A stretch of 48,383 nucleotides of DNA from Avidehalobacter sp964569265. GTDB lineage: Bacteria > Bacillota > Dehalobacteriia > UBA4068 > UBA4997. Of the stretch, positions 15,456 to 23,219 are shown in pieces; the stretch's first letter is position 1; each line of letters opens with the position of its first letter. The stretch is from the NCBI GenBank assembly GCA_964569265.1, contig CAZMTO010000014.1:1-48383 (forward strand), written 5' to 3'. A program made the translations under genes and the position numbers. The notes below the pieces were generated by a model, which had not been told where the DNA came from, did no database searches, and saw only the letters and a list, made by a program, of their open reading frames with translations.

Positions 15456-15992
15456 ATGGCGGAATTGTACCGTACAGAAACATTGATGGCTGATGTTGAT
15501 ATGGCTGATTTTGTAGAAAACTGCGTGGATGTGCCGTTGTTTTTGGGCTATTGCAAGCAGTGCGGCAATTATGGCAAGCGTTGGGCCTGCCCGCCGTTTG
15601 ATTTTGACCCGCTGACGATATGGCAAAAATATAGCCGCATACATATAGAAAGCCGCGTGCTGTATCCGCTGCCGGGGGTTAGCCTTGAGCAGGCGGTAAA
15701 CGGTATGGCCGAGGTAAAGCTTGCCCTGCTGGACGAGCTGATGGCGATGGAGCGCAACAACCCGGGGGCTATGGCGCTTTCGGCGGGGTCTTGCTATGTG
15801 TGCCCCGGTGATTGTGCGCGGGTGTGCGGTAAGCCTTGCCGTTTGCCGCAAAAAATGCGTTATTCTATGGAAGCTATTGGCGGCGATGTAAATAAGGCGG
15901 CGGATATTTACCTGCATAAACCTATACAATGGATAAAAAACGGAGAAATGCCGGAATATTTGGAGCTGGTGTTGGGGCTGTTGCTGCCCTGA
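15456..15992 (+). CDS. DUF2284 cysteine-rich, predicted metal-binding protein
   Basis: This 178-residue soluble protein carries the DUF2284 cysteine pattern. An N-terminal GYCKQCGNYGKRWACPP segment (C33, C36, C45) precedes a second cluster SCYVCPGDCARVCGKPCR (C113, C116, C120, C124, C128), followed by RYSMEAIGGDV. The number and spacing of cysteines suggest binding of iron-sulfur clusters or zinc; members are annotated only as predicted metal-binding proteins. The start has AAGGGGG upstream. The next gene, a TIM-barrel sugar-isomerase-like protein, starts 45 bp downstream on the same strand and may be co-transcribed. Function is unknown. Confidence 0.85.
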   Translation: MAELYRTETLMADVDMADFVENCVDVPLFLGYCKQCGNYGKRWACPPFDFDPLTIWQKYSRIHIESRVLYPLPGVSLEQAVNGMAEVKLALLDELMAMERNNPGAMALSAGSCYVCPGDCARVCGKPCRLPQKMRYSMEAIGGDVNKAADIYLHKPIQWIKNGEMPEYLELVLGLLLP

Positions 15993-16037
15993 TGCCGATA
16001 AAACCGGTGATGAGGCGAATTTGAGGCGAAAATTGAT

Positions 16038-17018
16038 ATGAAGCAAAGCATAAACCTGCCCCTGCTGGCGTCTTGCCGTGATATGTGGGGTGGCTGGGCT
16101 AATATGGCAAAACGTTTGGCAGACGTTGGGCTTGACGGTGTGGAGGGTATTTGGGCCGGAGAAGATATACCGGCGGATTTTCCGCGGGCAATGCTGGTGG
16201 GCTACCACCTGACATTTTTTCCGGACTGGCTGGATTTTTATCGTGATGACCGGGCTAAGCTGGCAGAAAAATTTGGTACGGCCGAAACTGCCTACCGCTA
16301 TTTTGGCGGTCGCGGCGCCGAACACCTGCTTAAACTTTACCGCGATGATTTGCAGCGTGCCAAGGCGCTGGGTGCGGCGTATGTGGTGTTTCACGTGTCG
16401 GATACATCTAACGAGGAAAGCTTTACCTATAAGTGGCGGCATAATGACCGCGAGGTGCTGGACGCTTCTCTGGCGATAATAAATGAGCTGCTGAAGGACG
16501 ATACAGCCTATGACTTTTACTTTTTGGTAGAAAACCAATGGTGGCCGGGGTTCACCTTTGCCGAGCCTGCCCAAACCGCTTATCTGCTGGAAAGAATAAA
16601 TTATGCCAAACACGGTATTATGCTGGACACCGGGCATTTGATGAACACCAATTTAGAGCTGCATAATCAGGCGGAGGCGGCGGCATATATACACAAAATG
16701 CTGGCGGCGCACGGTGAGCTGGCTAAGCAAATACGTGGCCTGCATTTGCATCAGTCGATATCCGGCGATTATGTAAAAAAATGTACCGGCAGCCTGCCGG
16801 CGGGTTACCCGGTAGATGACCCCTGGGCGCAAAGCGAGCTTTCTTATCGGCAGGTGCAGCAGATTGACCAACACGCCCCGTGGACAGACAGTGCGGTGCG
16901 CGGTGTGATAGAACGTATTGCGCCGGATTATATCACGCACGAACTCTGCTCTTATCTGCCGGAGCAAAAACTGGCCGATGTACGCTGCCAGCGGCGTGCT
17001 ATGTGCGGCGAACCATAA
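16038..17018 (+). CDS. Sugar phosphate isomerase/epimerase-like TIM barrel protein
   Basis: The 326-residue product has the pattern of xylose-isomerase-like or AP-endonuclease-2-like TIM barrels. Successive strands carry GLDGVEG, MLVGYHLTF, GAAYVVFHVS, FYFLVENQWWP, HGIMLDTGHLMN and IRGLHLHQS. The acidic and histidine residues at strand ends (E in VEN, D and H in LDTGH, H in HLHQ) are placed as metal ligands in this superfamily. The substrate cannot be deduced. No sugar transporter or kinase lies nearby, and the only companion is the DUF2284 gene upstream. The start follows GAGGCGAAAATTGAT, a weak site. Confidence 0.8.
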   Translation: MKQSINLPLLASCRDMWGGWANMAKRLADVGLDGVEGIWAGEDIPADFPRAMLVGYHLTFFPDWLDFYRDDRAKLAEKFGTAETAYRYFGGRGAEHLLKLYRDDLQRAKALGAAYVVFHVSDTSNEESFTYKWRHNDREVLDASLAIINELLKDDTAYDFYFLVENQWWPGFTFAEPAQTAYLLERINYAKHGIMLDTGHLMNTNLELHNQAEAAAYIHKMLAAHGELAKQIRGLHLHQSISGDYVKKCTGSLPAGYPVDDPWAQSELSYRQVQQIDQHAPWTDSAVRGVIERIAPDYITHELCSYLPEQKLADVRCQRRAMCGEP

Positions 17019-17090
17019 TATAATAAGCTGGGCGGCAAGGTCGGGCAAAAATAAATTATAAAAATAATGTAAAAAATTTTGCAAAAAACC

Positions 17091-17119
17091 TTGCATCTTG
17101 GTTAAACATAGTGTATAAT
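17091..17119 (+). promoter_or_regulatory. Promoter of tRNA-Leu
   Basis: TTGCAT (17091-17096) and TATAAT (17114-17119) are separated by 17 bp. The tRNA begins 23 bp after the -10, leaving room for a short 5' leader. Confidence 0.85.
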
Positions 17120-17141
17120 ATATCTTGTTCGTATCACTTGT

Positions 17142-17228
17142 GCCGAAGTGGTGGAATTGGCAGACGCGCCGGACTCAAAATCCGGTGATGGCGACATCGT
17201 GTGGGTTCAAGTCCCACCTTCGGCACCA
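17142..17228 (+). tRNA. tRNA-Leu (anticodon CAA)
   Basis: A complete class II tRNA is visible. GCCGAAG at 17142-17148 pairs with CTTCGGC, the D-loop has GGAATTGGCAGAC, the anticodon loop is CTCAAAA giving anticodon CAA (codon UUG), a long variable arm is formed around GATGGCGACATC, and the T-arm contains GGGTTCAAGTCCC. The discriminator is A and the 3' CCA (17226-17228) is encoded. It has its own promoter and terminator. Confidence 0.97.
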
Positions 17229-17231
17229 CAT

Positions 17232-17267
17232 AAAAATAGCAGAGGTTTAAGCCTCTGCTATTTTTTT
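17232..17267. terminator. Terminator of tRNA-Leu, overlapping the end of a convergent gene
   Basis: AAAAATAGCAGAGG (17232-17245) and CCTCTGCTATTTTT (17252-17265) form a 14-bp perfect stem with a six-base loop and a T-run. The stop codon of the reverse gene at 17247-17702 lies in the loop, so the 3' arm is also coding sequence. Confidence 0.92.
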
Positions 17268-17702
17268 ATGCTTTAATGCAGTTATGCGTTTAGCAGACAT
17301 TCCCCCAGCCAGTCCCAACAGCAATGCGCCCGCCAAGCTCAGCAATAAGGCGGGGGTTGCAGGCAGTCCAAATTGCAGGCAGTAAACCGCCAAAGCGCCA
17401 AGCCACAGGCAAAAGGCCGGGGCGGCACCGCCGGCAGACGGTTTTTGGCGGTTGTGGGCAAAGCCGGCAGCAAAGGGACACAGCAGCAGGGCGGCCAGCG
17501 TAAAGGGGCGGGCATCTAAGGTGGGGGCGGCAGGCAGCAACTGCCAAACTATAACCAGCAGCAGCCAAAGCAGGGGCGGCAGCAGCCCGGCAGCCAACGA
17601 ACACAGCAGGGTCGGCCAGGGGCTGCGCATAAGCTTTTGTCGGTGGTGGGCCAGCCGGTTTTTTAGGGCAGCAGGCTTTAAAACAAAGCGATACATAGGC
17701 AT
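17247..17702 (-). CDS. Small integral membrane protein of unknown function
   Basis: The 151-residue protein has a basic N-terminus (about 28 residues) and four predicted hydrophobic helices (about 30-56, 66-81, 93-112 and 114-135), ending in a short charged tail. The start at 17702 follows AAAGGA; an alternative ATG lies two codons downstream. The size and four-helix layout recall small TIGR04086-like membrane proteins of Bacillota, but no motif fixes this. The last codons lie inside the terminator hairpin of the convergent tRNA-Leu gene. It is preceded by a terminator at 17757-17781, so it probably has its own promoter, which is not obvious. Confidence 0.6.
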   Translation of the reverse strand: MPMYRFVLKPAALKNRLAHHRQKLMRSPWPTLLCSLAAGLLPPLLWLLLVIVWQLLPAAPTLDARPFTLAALLLCPFAAGFAHNRQKPSAGGAAPAFCLWLGALAVYCLQFGLPATPALLLSLAGALLLGLAGGMSAKRITALKHKKIAEA

Positions 17703-17756
17703 CAGATCCTTTGGGGGCAGTTGGCCTATTGTATGCAGCCGCTTGCTTATATATGC

Positions 17757-17781
17757 AAAAAACCCCTGCTAAAAGCAGGGG
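17757..17781 (-). terminator. Intrinsic terminator on the reverse strand
   Basis: On the reverse strand CCCCTGCTTTTAGCAGGGG is followed by TTTTTT. The 8-bp stem lies just downstream of the reverse gene ending at 17791 and separates it from the membrane protein gene at 17247. Confidence 0.88.
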
Positions 17782-17790
17782 CGGTGTAAG

Positions 17791-18207
17791 CTACAGGTTG
17801 TCGTCTAAAAAATCCTTCAGTTCGTTAAGCAACTCCGGGTGTTCACGGCCGCAAACCTCCAGCATAAAGCCGGCAATTTGCGCGTCTGTTATACCGCGCG
17901 GCAGCTGTGCAATATCTTCGCACAGCTTTTGGCGCTGTTCATCAGTAAGGTGCATAACGCTGTCATCAGGTCGGTCGGTTAATTGGCCGTTTTGCGCCGA
18001 ATAATGCATTTTGGCAAATTTTTCCGGTTCCCAGGCGGCCAAATCAATATCCGGCGGAACAGGCGCAAGCTTGGCCAGCAGGGTATGTATATCCTTGGCA
18101 CCGGTATCGCCTGCAAGCTGTTGTTTTACATTTTGCCAAAGCTGCTGTTCCAATTCAGCGTGCTGGGCTGCCAGTTCATCAAGCGGGCCGGGCTTTTTGG
18201 TCGTCAT
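17791..18207 (-). CDS. Hypothetical soluble protein, mostly helical
   Basis: This is a 138-residue hydrophilic acidic protein with no recognised domain. It is predicted helical, with LDELAAQHAELEQQLWQNVKQQL near the N-terminus and a C-terminal ending rich in Leu, Asp and Glu. A GREHPELLNELKDFLDDN segment is conserved-looking but not identified. The start has AGAGGTG upstream at good spacing. It lies 29 bp after the YcxB-like gene on the same strand and shares its operon, which starts at the thiamine pyrophosphokinase gene. No function is proposed. Confidence 0.65.
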   Translation of the reverse strand: MTTKKPGPLDELAAQHAELEQQLWQNVKQQLAGDTGAKDIHTLLAKLAPVPPDIDLAAWEPEKFAKMHYSAQNGQLTDRPDDSVMHLTDEQRQKLCEDIAQLPRGITDAQIAGFMLEVCGREHPELLNELKDFLDDNL

Positions 18208-18236
18208 AGGGCACCTCTTTCTGTAGGTTGGGTTGT

Positions 18237-18848
18237 TTAACGGCGACGTGATTTTTTAAGCTTTAATTTGGTGCGCATACTTTGGGTATTGCGGGTTATC
18301 AGATCACGCAGTTGCTGTTTCTCATCATCGCTAAGCCCCTTGGTAGGCAAAATTATCATATGAAATTTTACCAGTACAAAGATTATGGCTTCATCGGTTT
18401 CGATAATTCTTTTAAATTCGCGCCAGGCAATGCGGCGGTCACCGTGGTGGCTTACGCAGGCAACGCCCTTAAAGTTGATGGTGTAACGCTGGTCATTTAC
18501 CCAAAAATCGTTGTTGTCGCGCATAAACTGCCAGCGCCCGTTAACAAACAACGGTATGCCGATAAAGCTTACGGCGGCGATAAATACAATGCCCAGCTTG
18601 GTAGTAAGCGGTACCTCCGGGTCGGTAAAGGTGCCGGATATCAACGCCTGCGCTACCAGTGCCACGGCAATTATTATCATCAACTGGGTAAACGTGCGGT
18701 GAATAAATTCGTACACGTGGGCGCGGCGGTATACCTCGTCGGATATGTCGGTACGCATTTTAAACTCTTTACTTTCCATCTTTATGGTTTTATGGGCGTT
18801 TTTGGGCGGCTTGTTAGCCCCCACCACCTCTGCATTGATATCTGCCAA
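18237..18848 (-). CDS. YcxB-like membrane protein
   Basis: The 203-residue protein begins with TTG, supported by AAGGAGG nine bases upstream. After a hydrophilic N-terminus rich in lysine, two membrane helices (about residues 54-71 and 84-103) are followed by a cytoplasmic-type domain of about 90 residues. Features such as YTINFKGVACVSHHGDRRIAWREFKRIIETDEAIIFVL and HMIILPTKGLSDDEKQQLRDLI match the C-terminal YcxB-like domain. This domain family has no defined biochemical role. The C-terminus is strongly basic (KLKLKKSRRR). Gene order suggests co-transcription with thiamine pyrophosphokinase. Confidence 0.8.
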   Translation of the reverse strand: MADINAEVVGANKPPKNAHKTIKMESKEFKMRTDISDEVYRRAHVYEFIHRTFTQLMIIIAVALVAQALISGTFTDPEVPLTTKLGIVFIAAVSFIGIPLFVNGRWQFMRDNNDFWVNDQRYTINFKGVACVSHHGDRRIAWREFKRIIETDEAIIFVLVKFHMIILPTKGLSDDEKQQLRDLITRNTQSMRTKLKLKKSRRR

Positions 18849-18895
18849 AATAATTCCTCCTTAAAATTATAAAAAAGTTGTAAGCTGTTTAAAAA

Positions 18896-19594
18896 TTATT
18901 CCTGCCGGTTTATAATGGTCAGCAGGCTGCCGTCGGTTAGCACAAGTTTGGCGGTATCGTCGGTAACAATGTTGCTAAGCCCCAGCGTTTGCCCCCGGTA
19001 CAGCTCTTTGTTCAGGGGATATAAAAAGCCGCTTAACTGTATGCGGCGGCACTGTTCGCTTAATGCCACCTGAGAAAAAGTTTTGCCGGCAAAGCCCTTT
19101 AGGCAAAGCTGCACGGGCTGTTGGCCGGACCACAGCGGCAACAGCAGGGTGGTATCGTGCGCCAGCAGACAAAAAATGCCCTGCCTGGCTAAATCAGCCG
19201 CGCAAAACACGTTGGCCAGCTCCATATCGGTGCGGCCGCCCAAAGCGCCCAGCACCAAAAGCTTTTTATAGCCGCGCTCGGCAAGGGTAGCCAACAGATA
19301 TTCGCCGTCGGTCATATCCTTCATCACCGGCAGCTGCAAAAGCTCGGCACCGTGGGTACGGCAGGCATCTACACCGTCAGCCGGTAAGGAATCAAAATCT
19401 CCGATAAGCAGGTTGGGGCAGCGCCCCAGCTTTAAGGCTATGGCAGCACCGCCGTCGGCAGCGGCCACAAAGGGCGCGGTTTTAATGTATTGCAGCAGCT
19501 TGTCGCTTTTGGGAGCATCGCCGCCTAACAGCACCACTGCGCATTTTTCCGTCTGTTTGGCACTCCAAAGGTCATTGTTATCAAGCAAAAACAT
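18896..19594 (-). CDS. thiN: Thiamine pyrophosphokinase
   Basis: The enzyme transfers pyrophosphate from ATP to thiamine to make thiamine diphosphate. The 232-residue product has AAADGGAA (about residues 45-51), LIGDFDSLP (64-71), KDMTDGEYLL (92-101) and GALGGRTDMELAN (116-128), which are the ATP and thiamine binding motifs of the family. In most relatives the last motif reads GGRxDH; here the histidine is replaced by methionine (M124). The start at ATG 19594 follows AGAGG; a further upstream in-frame start at 19612 lacks a site. No TPP riboswitch-like sequence is visible upstream. In many Bacillota thiN follows the rsgA-rpe genes, but that context is absent here. Confidence 0.9.
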   Translation of the reverse strand: MFLLDNNDLWSAKQTEKCAVVLLGGDAPKSDKLLQYIKTAPFVAAADGGAAIALKLGRCPNLLIGDFDSLPADGVDACRTHGAELLQLPVMKDMTDGEYLLATLAERGYKKLLVLGALGGRTDMELANVFCAADLARQGIFCLLAHDTTLLLPLWSGQQPVQLCLKGFAGKTFSQVALSEQCRRIQLSGFLYPLNKELYRGQTLGLSNIVTDDTAKLVLTDGSLLTIINRQE

Positions 19595-19739
19595 TGTTAT
19601 ACCTCTAATCACAAACCAGTTACCCTACATTATACAACATATTTTAACAAAATAACAGACTTTTTATATAAAAATTTAAGCTGTTGCTGTTAATTGCCGC
19701 CTGCTGCCGACAGAATATGCCGCCGGGGTATAAAATTGC

Positions 19740-19768
19740 TTGTTTTTTTGATGAATATACGCTATAAT
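19740..19768 (+). promoter_or_regulatory. Promoter of the second AI-2E permease gene
   Basis: TTGTTT (19740-19745) and TATAAT (19763-19768) are separated by 17 bp and lie 48 bp before the ATG. The -10 again has GC directly upstream. Confidence 0.65.
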
Positions 19769-19815
19769 AAAAAGTTGTTAGTAGTTTATGGTTGATATTT
19801 TTCAGGGGGAATTTT

Positions 19816-21078
19816 ATGGAACAAAACACAACCGCAGCCGAAGCTCAGTTGCAAAAAGCCGAACCTAAAAAAAACAGCGATAAAAACCGCCGCCCGCAAA
19901 AGGTAGAAGATCTGTTTAATTTTCATCAGATGATACGGTCGCTGTATCTGTTTTTTACCGGTTTAGCGTTAATAATTGCGTTTTTCGTGGTGCAAAATCT
20001 GGCATCGGTAAAAGATTTTTGGCAGAGCATAGTAAGCATAAGTATGCCGTTTATTTGGGGTATGTGCATTGCCTATGTTTTAATGCCCCTGCTTAATTAT
20101 ATAGAGGACAAGCTTAACAAATTGCCGCTTATGCAGCGGCACCACAATATTTGCCGCGGCATTGGCATTGGCCTTACCATGACAATTATGACAGTGCTGC
20201 TGGGTATATTCTTCCGTCTGGTTATACCCGAGGTTTTGGCCAGCCTTATATCGCTGTTCGGTATACTTTCCAACGGAGATTCTTACGTATGGCTTGCTGA
20301 ATATGCCGACCGGATTTTAACACAGTTAAGGGCGCTGGGCATTACCGACTTAACCTTAGATGATATACCGGATCTGCTGCGGCAAAATATGGTGAACCCC
20401 ACCGAATACCTGTTTAGTGTGCTGGATTATACGCAAAACATTTTTTCTGTTACCAGCACGGCACTTAAAAATATTTTGGTGGCCGTCATTGTATCGGTTT
20501 ATATGATGATCGGTAAAGAAACCTTTATTGCTCAAAGCCGCAAAATACTTTTTGCCGCCTGCACCAAAGAACGCGCTGAGCATTTTATTGATTTTTGCGG
20601 CCGCACCAACCGTATCTTCAGCGGTTTTATTTCCGGCAAACTGCTCGATTCGCTGATTATCGGCATTTTGTGCTTTATTTTGATGAAGATACTGCGTCTG
20701 GATTATTCTATGCTGATAAGCCTTATTGTTGGCGTTACCAATGTGGTACCGTTTTTTGGCCCGTTTATCGGCGCTATACCCAGTATATTGCTGCTGCTTA
20801 TTGTTTCGCCCAAGCAGGCGCTTATATTCGGTTTAATGGTACTGGCCCTGCAACAGTTCGACGGTAATATACTTGGCCCGTCTATTTTGGGCGGTGCCAC
20901 CGGCCTTACGTCCTTCTGGGTAATTTTTGCCGTTATTATTATGGGCGGCACGCTGGGCATTGTGGGTATGTTTGTGGGTGTACCTATTTTTGCTACTATC
21001 TATATGGTCACCAAAAATGTTGTAGAATCTCGTCTTAAAAAGAAAAACCTGCCGGTAGAAACCGACAGCTATAAATAA
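19816..21078 (+). CDS. AI-2E family membrane permease
   Basis: This 420-residue protein has a charged N-terminus of about 45 residues. Paired helices follow (LYLFFTGLALIIAFFVVQNL and ISMPFIWGMCIAYVLMPLLNYIE), then a soluble region with FGILSNG and YADRILTQLRALG, and C-terminal helices with FISGKLLDSLIIG, VVPFFGPFIGAIPSILL, QQFDGNILGPSILGG and GTLGIVGMFVGVPIFA. These are the conserved AI-2E transporter motifs. The QQFDGNIxGP motif in place of QQLENxxISP suggests a different subgroup from the protein at 10098. The start at 19816 follows AGGGGGA. The substrate is unknown. The pduL gene follows after 21 bp and is probably co-transcribed. Confidence 0.9.
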   Translation: MEQNTTAAEAQLQKAEPKKNSDKNRRPQKVEDLFNFHQMIRSLYLFFTGLALIIAFFVVQNLASVKDFWQSIVSISMPFIWGMCIAYVLMPLLNYIEDKLNKLPLMQRHHNICRGIGIGLTMTIMTVLLGIFFRLVIPEVLASLISLFGILSNGDSYVWLAEYADRILTQLRALGITDLTLDDIPDLLRQNMVNPTEYLFSVLDYTQNIFSVTSTALKNILVAVIVSVYMMIGKETFIAQSRKILFAACTKERAEHFIDFCGRTNRIFSGFISGKLLDSLIIGILCFILMKILRLDYSMLISLIVGVTNVVPFFGPFIGAIPSILLLLIVSPKQALIFGLMVLALQQFDGNILGPSILGGATGLTSFWVIFAVIIMGGTLGIVGMFVGVPIFATIYMVTKNVVESRLKKKNLPVETDSYK

Positions 21079-21099
21079 CTTACGTACAGGAGGATAAAA

Positions 21100-21741
21100 A
21101 TGATTCGCAAATTTACCATTGATGAAGATTTGTTAAAGGACGATACCAACCCGCAGGTAACAACCGTAGGTGTATCTAACCACCATGTGCATTTGTGTGC
21201 CGAAGATTTGGTAAAGCTTTTTGGTGAAGGCTACGAGCTGCACCCGATGAAGCCGCTTACGCAGCCCGGCCAGTTTGCCGCCGAAGAAACTCTGGCTATA
21301 GTAGGCCCTAAGGGTATGATAGAAAACGTGCGCATACTTGGCCCTTTAAGAGCCGAAACCCAGGTGGAGCTATCTGCTACCGAGGCGCGTCAGGCCGGCA
21401 TTACGGCGCTGGTCAGGGCATCGGGCGAGCTTGAGGGCACCAAAGGCTGCATTTTGTTGGGGCCCAACGGTTTTATCAGCATAGACCACGGTGTTATTTG
21501 TGCAGCAACACATTTGCATTTGCACACCACCGAGGCTGAACCCCTTGGCATTAAAGACCGTGATCTGGTAGATGTATTTATTAAATCTCCCGGCTGCAAC
21601 AAGGCCGGCTGTGTGTTTAATGTGCCGGTACGTGTTGGTAAAGACCACGCTAAAGATTTGCACATTGATACCGACGAAGCCAACGCTTTTAAAATTACGC
21701 ATGAAAGCCGCGCGCTTATTTTGCTTAACGAACAAAAATAA
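21100..21741 (+). CDS. pduL: PduL-type phosphate acyltransferase (phosphotransacylase)
   Basis: PduL enzymes convert acyl-CoA and phosphate to acyl-phosphate and CoA; many act on propanoyl- or acetyl-CoA. The 213-residue product has both conserved zinc-binding segments: SNHHVHLC with H28, H29 and H31, and CAATHLHLH with H138, H140 and H142. The LTQPGQFAAEET and VRILGPLRAETQVE stretches are also family hallmarks. There is no microcompartment shell gene nearby and no N-terminal encapsulation peptide, so this copy probably works as a cytosolic phosphotransacetylase in acetate or propionate metabolism. The start follows AGGAGG at ideal distance, and a strong terminator ends the unit. Confidence 0.93.
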   Translation: MIRKFTIDEDLLKDDTNPQVTTVGVSNHHVHLCAEDLVKLFGEGYELHPMKPLTQPGQFAAEETLAIVGPKGMIENVRILGPLRAETQVELSATEARQAGITALVRASGELEGTKGCILLGPNGFISIDHGVICAATHLHLHTTEAEPLGIKDRDLVDVFIKSPGCNKAGCVFNVPVRVGKDHAKDLHIDTDEANAFKITHESRALILLNEQK

Positions 21742-21751
21742 AAACTGTAAT

Positions 21752-21786
21752 AAAAGCCCCTGCCGCATAGTTTGGCAGGGGCTTTT
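21752..21786. terminator. Terminator after pduL
   Basis: AAAAGCCCCTGCC (21752-21764) and GGCAGGGGCTTTT (21774-21786) form a 13-bp stem with a nine-base loop, T-rich on the right and A-rich on the left. It also serves the convergent DUF378 gene ending at 21799. Confidence 0.93.
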
Positions 21787-21798
21787 TGTGTAGATGTT

Positions 21799-22017
21799 TC
21801 AGGCTGCTTGTCGGCTGTCGTTGCGGAAGAAAAAGCTGATAACGTACAAACCGGCCAGGCCCACCAGTGCAAACAGGCAGCGGCTTATAACCGAAGCTGC
21901 ACCGCCAAAAAGTGCGCCTACAAGGTCGTAATTAAAAAAGCCCACCAAACCCCAGTTTATGGCGCCGACAATAACCAGCAGATGGGCAATATAATCCATT
22001 GTATTAAGCTTTAACAT
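21799..22017 (-). CDS. DUF378 family small membrane protein
   Basis: The 72-residue protein has two hydrophobic helices and the DUF378 pattern: DYIAHLLVIVGAINWGLVGFFNYDLVGALFGG, then a short loop and a second helix LFALVGLAGLYVI. The start at ATG 22017 is set by AAGGAGG nine bases upstream; longer in-frame starts lack a site. Function of the family is unknown. It is a single-gene unit facing the pduL terminator. Confidence 0.88.
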   Translation of the reverse strand: MLKLNTMDYIAHLLVIVGAINWGLVGFFNYDLVGALFGGAASVISRCLFALVGLAGLYVISFFFRNDSRQAA

Positions 22018-22060
22018 AAATATTAGCCTCCTTGGGTGTAGCAACTTGCAAATTTGCTAT

Positions 22061-22089
22061 TTAACTTTACGCCTTTATTATGCTATAAT
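22061..22089 (+). promoter_or_regulatory. Promoter of the DUF1294-to-alr operon
   Basis: TTAACT (22061-22066) and TATAAT (22084-22089) are separated by 17 bp, with TG at 22081-22082 giving an extended -10. It lies 52 bp before the first start codon. Confidence 0.7.
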
Positions 22090-22140
22090 AAGATGTTAAA
22101 TATACACAGCTTGGCATAATTGCTAAAAGGGGGTTATTTT

Positions 22141-22446
22141 ATGACTTGGTTAAACACCTTGGCAGATACTGCGGCCAAACTGCCGCTCGTATACTATGTT
22201 TTGTTAAATGTGCTGCTTATCGGCTTTATGGCGTGGGATAAATTTTGTGCCTGCCACGATATGCGCCGTATACCGGAAAAAACCCTGCTGGGTCTGGGGC
22301 TGCTTTGCGGCGGTATAGGCGGCCTTATTGGTATGCAGGCGTTTCATCATAAAACGAGAAAGCCCGTTTTTTGGGCAGTGTTTATCGCGGCGTTCTTCCT
22401 GCATCTGGCTGTATGGCTGGGCTTGTGCAACTGGTTGACTGCTTAA
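22141..22446 (+). CDS. DUF1294 family membrane protein
   Basis: The product has 101 residues, three hydrophobic helices and the DUF1294 core: NVLLIGFMAWDKFCACHDMRRIPEKTLLGLGLLCGG followed by GGLIGMQAFHHKTRKPVFWAVF. The WDK and RRIPExxLL motifs with the downstream HKT-K are the family signature. Its function is unknown. The start at ATG 22141 follows AAGGGGG. It is first in a five-gene forward operon that ends with alr. Confidence 0.88.
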   Translation: MTWLNTLADTAAKLPLVYYVLLNVLLIGFMAWDKFCACHDMRRIPEKTLLGLGLLCGGIGGLIGMQAFHHKTRKPVFWAVFIAAFFLHLAVWLGLCNWLTA

Positions 22447-22461
22447 AGGCAAGGGTGCTAT

Positions 22462-23181
22462 ATGACAGTTTGGGCAATTTCCGATTTTCATTTATCATTA
22501 AACCGGCCTTACCAACCGGGGCAGCCGCCGCAGCTTTATAAGCCTATGGACATCTTCAGCGGTGATTGGGCCGCCCACGTAGAACGCCTTTATGCAGCTT
22601 TTGCCGCACAGGTGGCGCCGGATGATACCGTGTTTGTGCCGGGTGATATAAGCTGGGCAATAAATTTGGCCGATGCTGCTGCCGACTTTGATTTTTTAGG
22701 CAAGCTGCCGGGGCGGCTGGTAATATCCAAAGGCAACCACGATTACTGGTGGGAAACCAAAACCAAAGCTATGGCAGCAATGCCGTCTAATGTTGTGCTG
22801 CTGCAAAACGAAGCTTACGCGGCAGAAGGTATGGTGGTGGCGGCGGCGCGCGGCTGGTATACGCCGGGCAGCAGTGATTTTAATGCCGATGCTGCCAAAA
22901 TTTACCGCCGCGAGCTTATACGGCTGGAGTTGGCACTTAAAAACGCGGTTGCCCTTGGCGACGGTGAACGCGTGGTTATGCTGCATTTTCCGCCGGTAAA
23001 CGATAAACGCGATTATAACGAGATGATAGAGCTGATGCAGCAATATGATGTAAAGCGCTGTTATTACGGCCACCTGCACGGGGTAAAAAGTAATTTTGCC
23101 TTAATGGGTGAGCATTGGGGCATAAATTTTGCCCTGATAAGCAGCGATTATCTGGGGCATAAGCCCCTGCGCATTAAATAA
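22462..23181 (+). CDS. Metallophosphoesterase
   Basis: The 239-residue product is a calcineurin-like phosphoesterase with all five motifs: ISDFHLS (D8, H10), FVPGDISW, SKGNHDYWWE, LHFPPV and YGHLHG. These residues bind two metal ions in the active site. The KGNHDYWW form and the length match a Bacillota and Negativicutes group of unknown substrate. It begins 15 bp after DUF1294 and precedes the YgiQ gene by 38 bp. The frame is complete, without signal peptide, so it is cytosolic. Confidence 0.9.
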   Translation: MTVWAISDFHLSLNRPYQPGQPPQLYKPMDIFSGDWAAHVERLYAAFAAQVAPDDTVFVPGDISWAINLADAAADFDFLGKLPGRLVISKGNHDYWWETKTKAMAAMPSNVVLLQNEAYAAEGMVVAAARGWYTPGSSDFNADAAKIYRRELIRLELALKNAVALGDGERVVMLHFPPVNDKRDYNEMIELMQQYDVKRCYYGHLHGVKSNFALMGEHWGINFALISSDYLGHKPLRIK

Positions 23182-23219
23182 AAATATATGCAACATTAAA
23201 TATAAACCGAGGAGATAAT

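Noticed and set aside
15435..16637. A 400-residue reverse-strand open frame opposite the DUF2284 and sugar-isomerase genes
   Set aside because: It is rich in His, Arg, Gln and Pro with no domain, and it mirrors two well-supported forward genes that have ribosome binding sites. It is an antisense artefact of codon bias.
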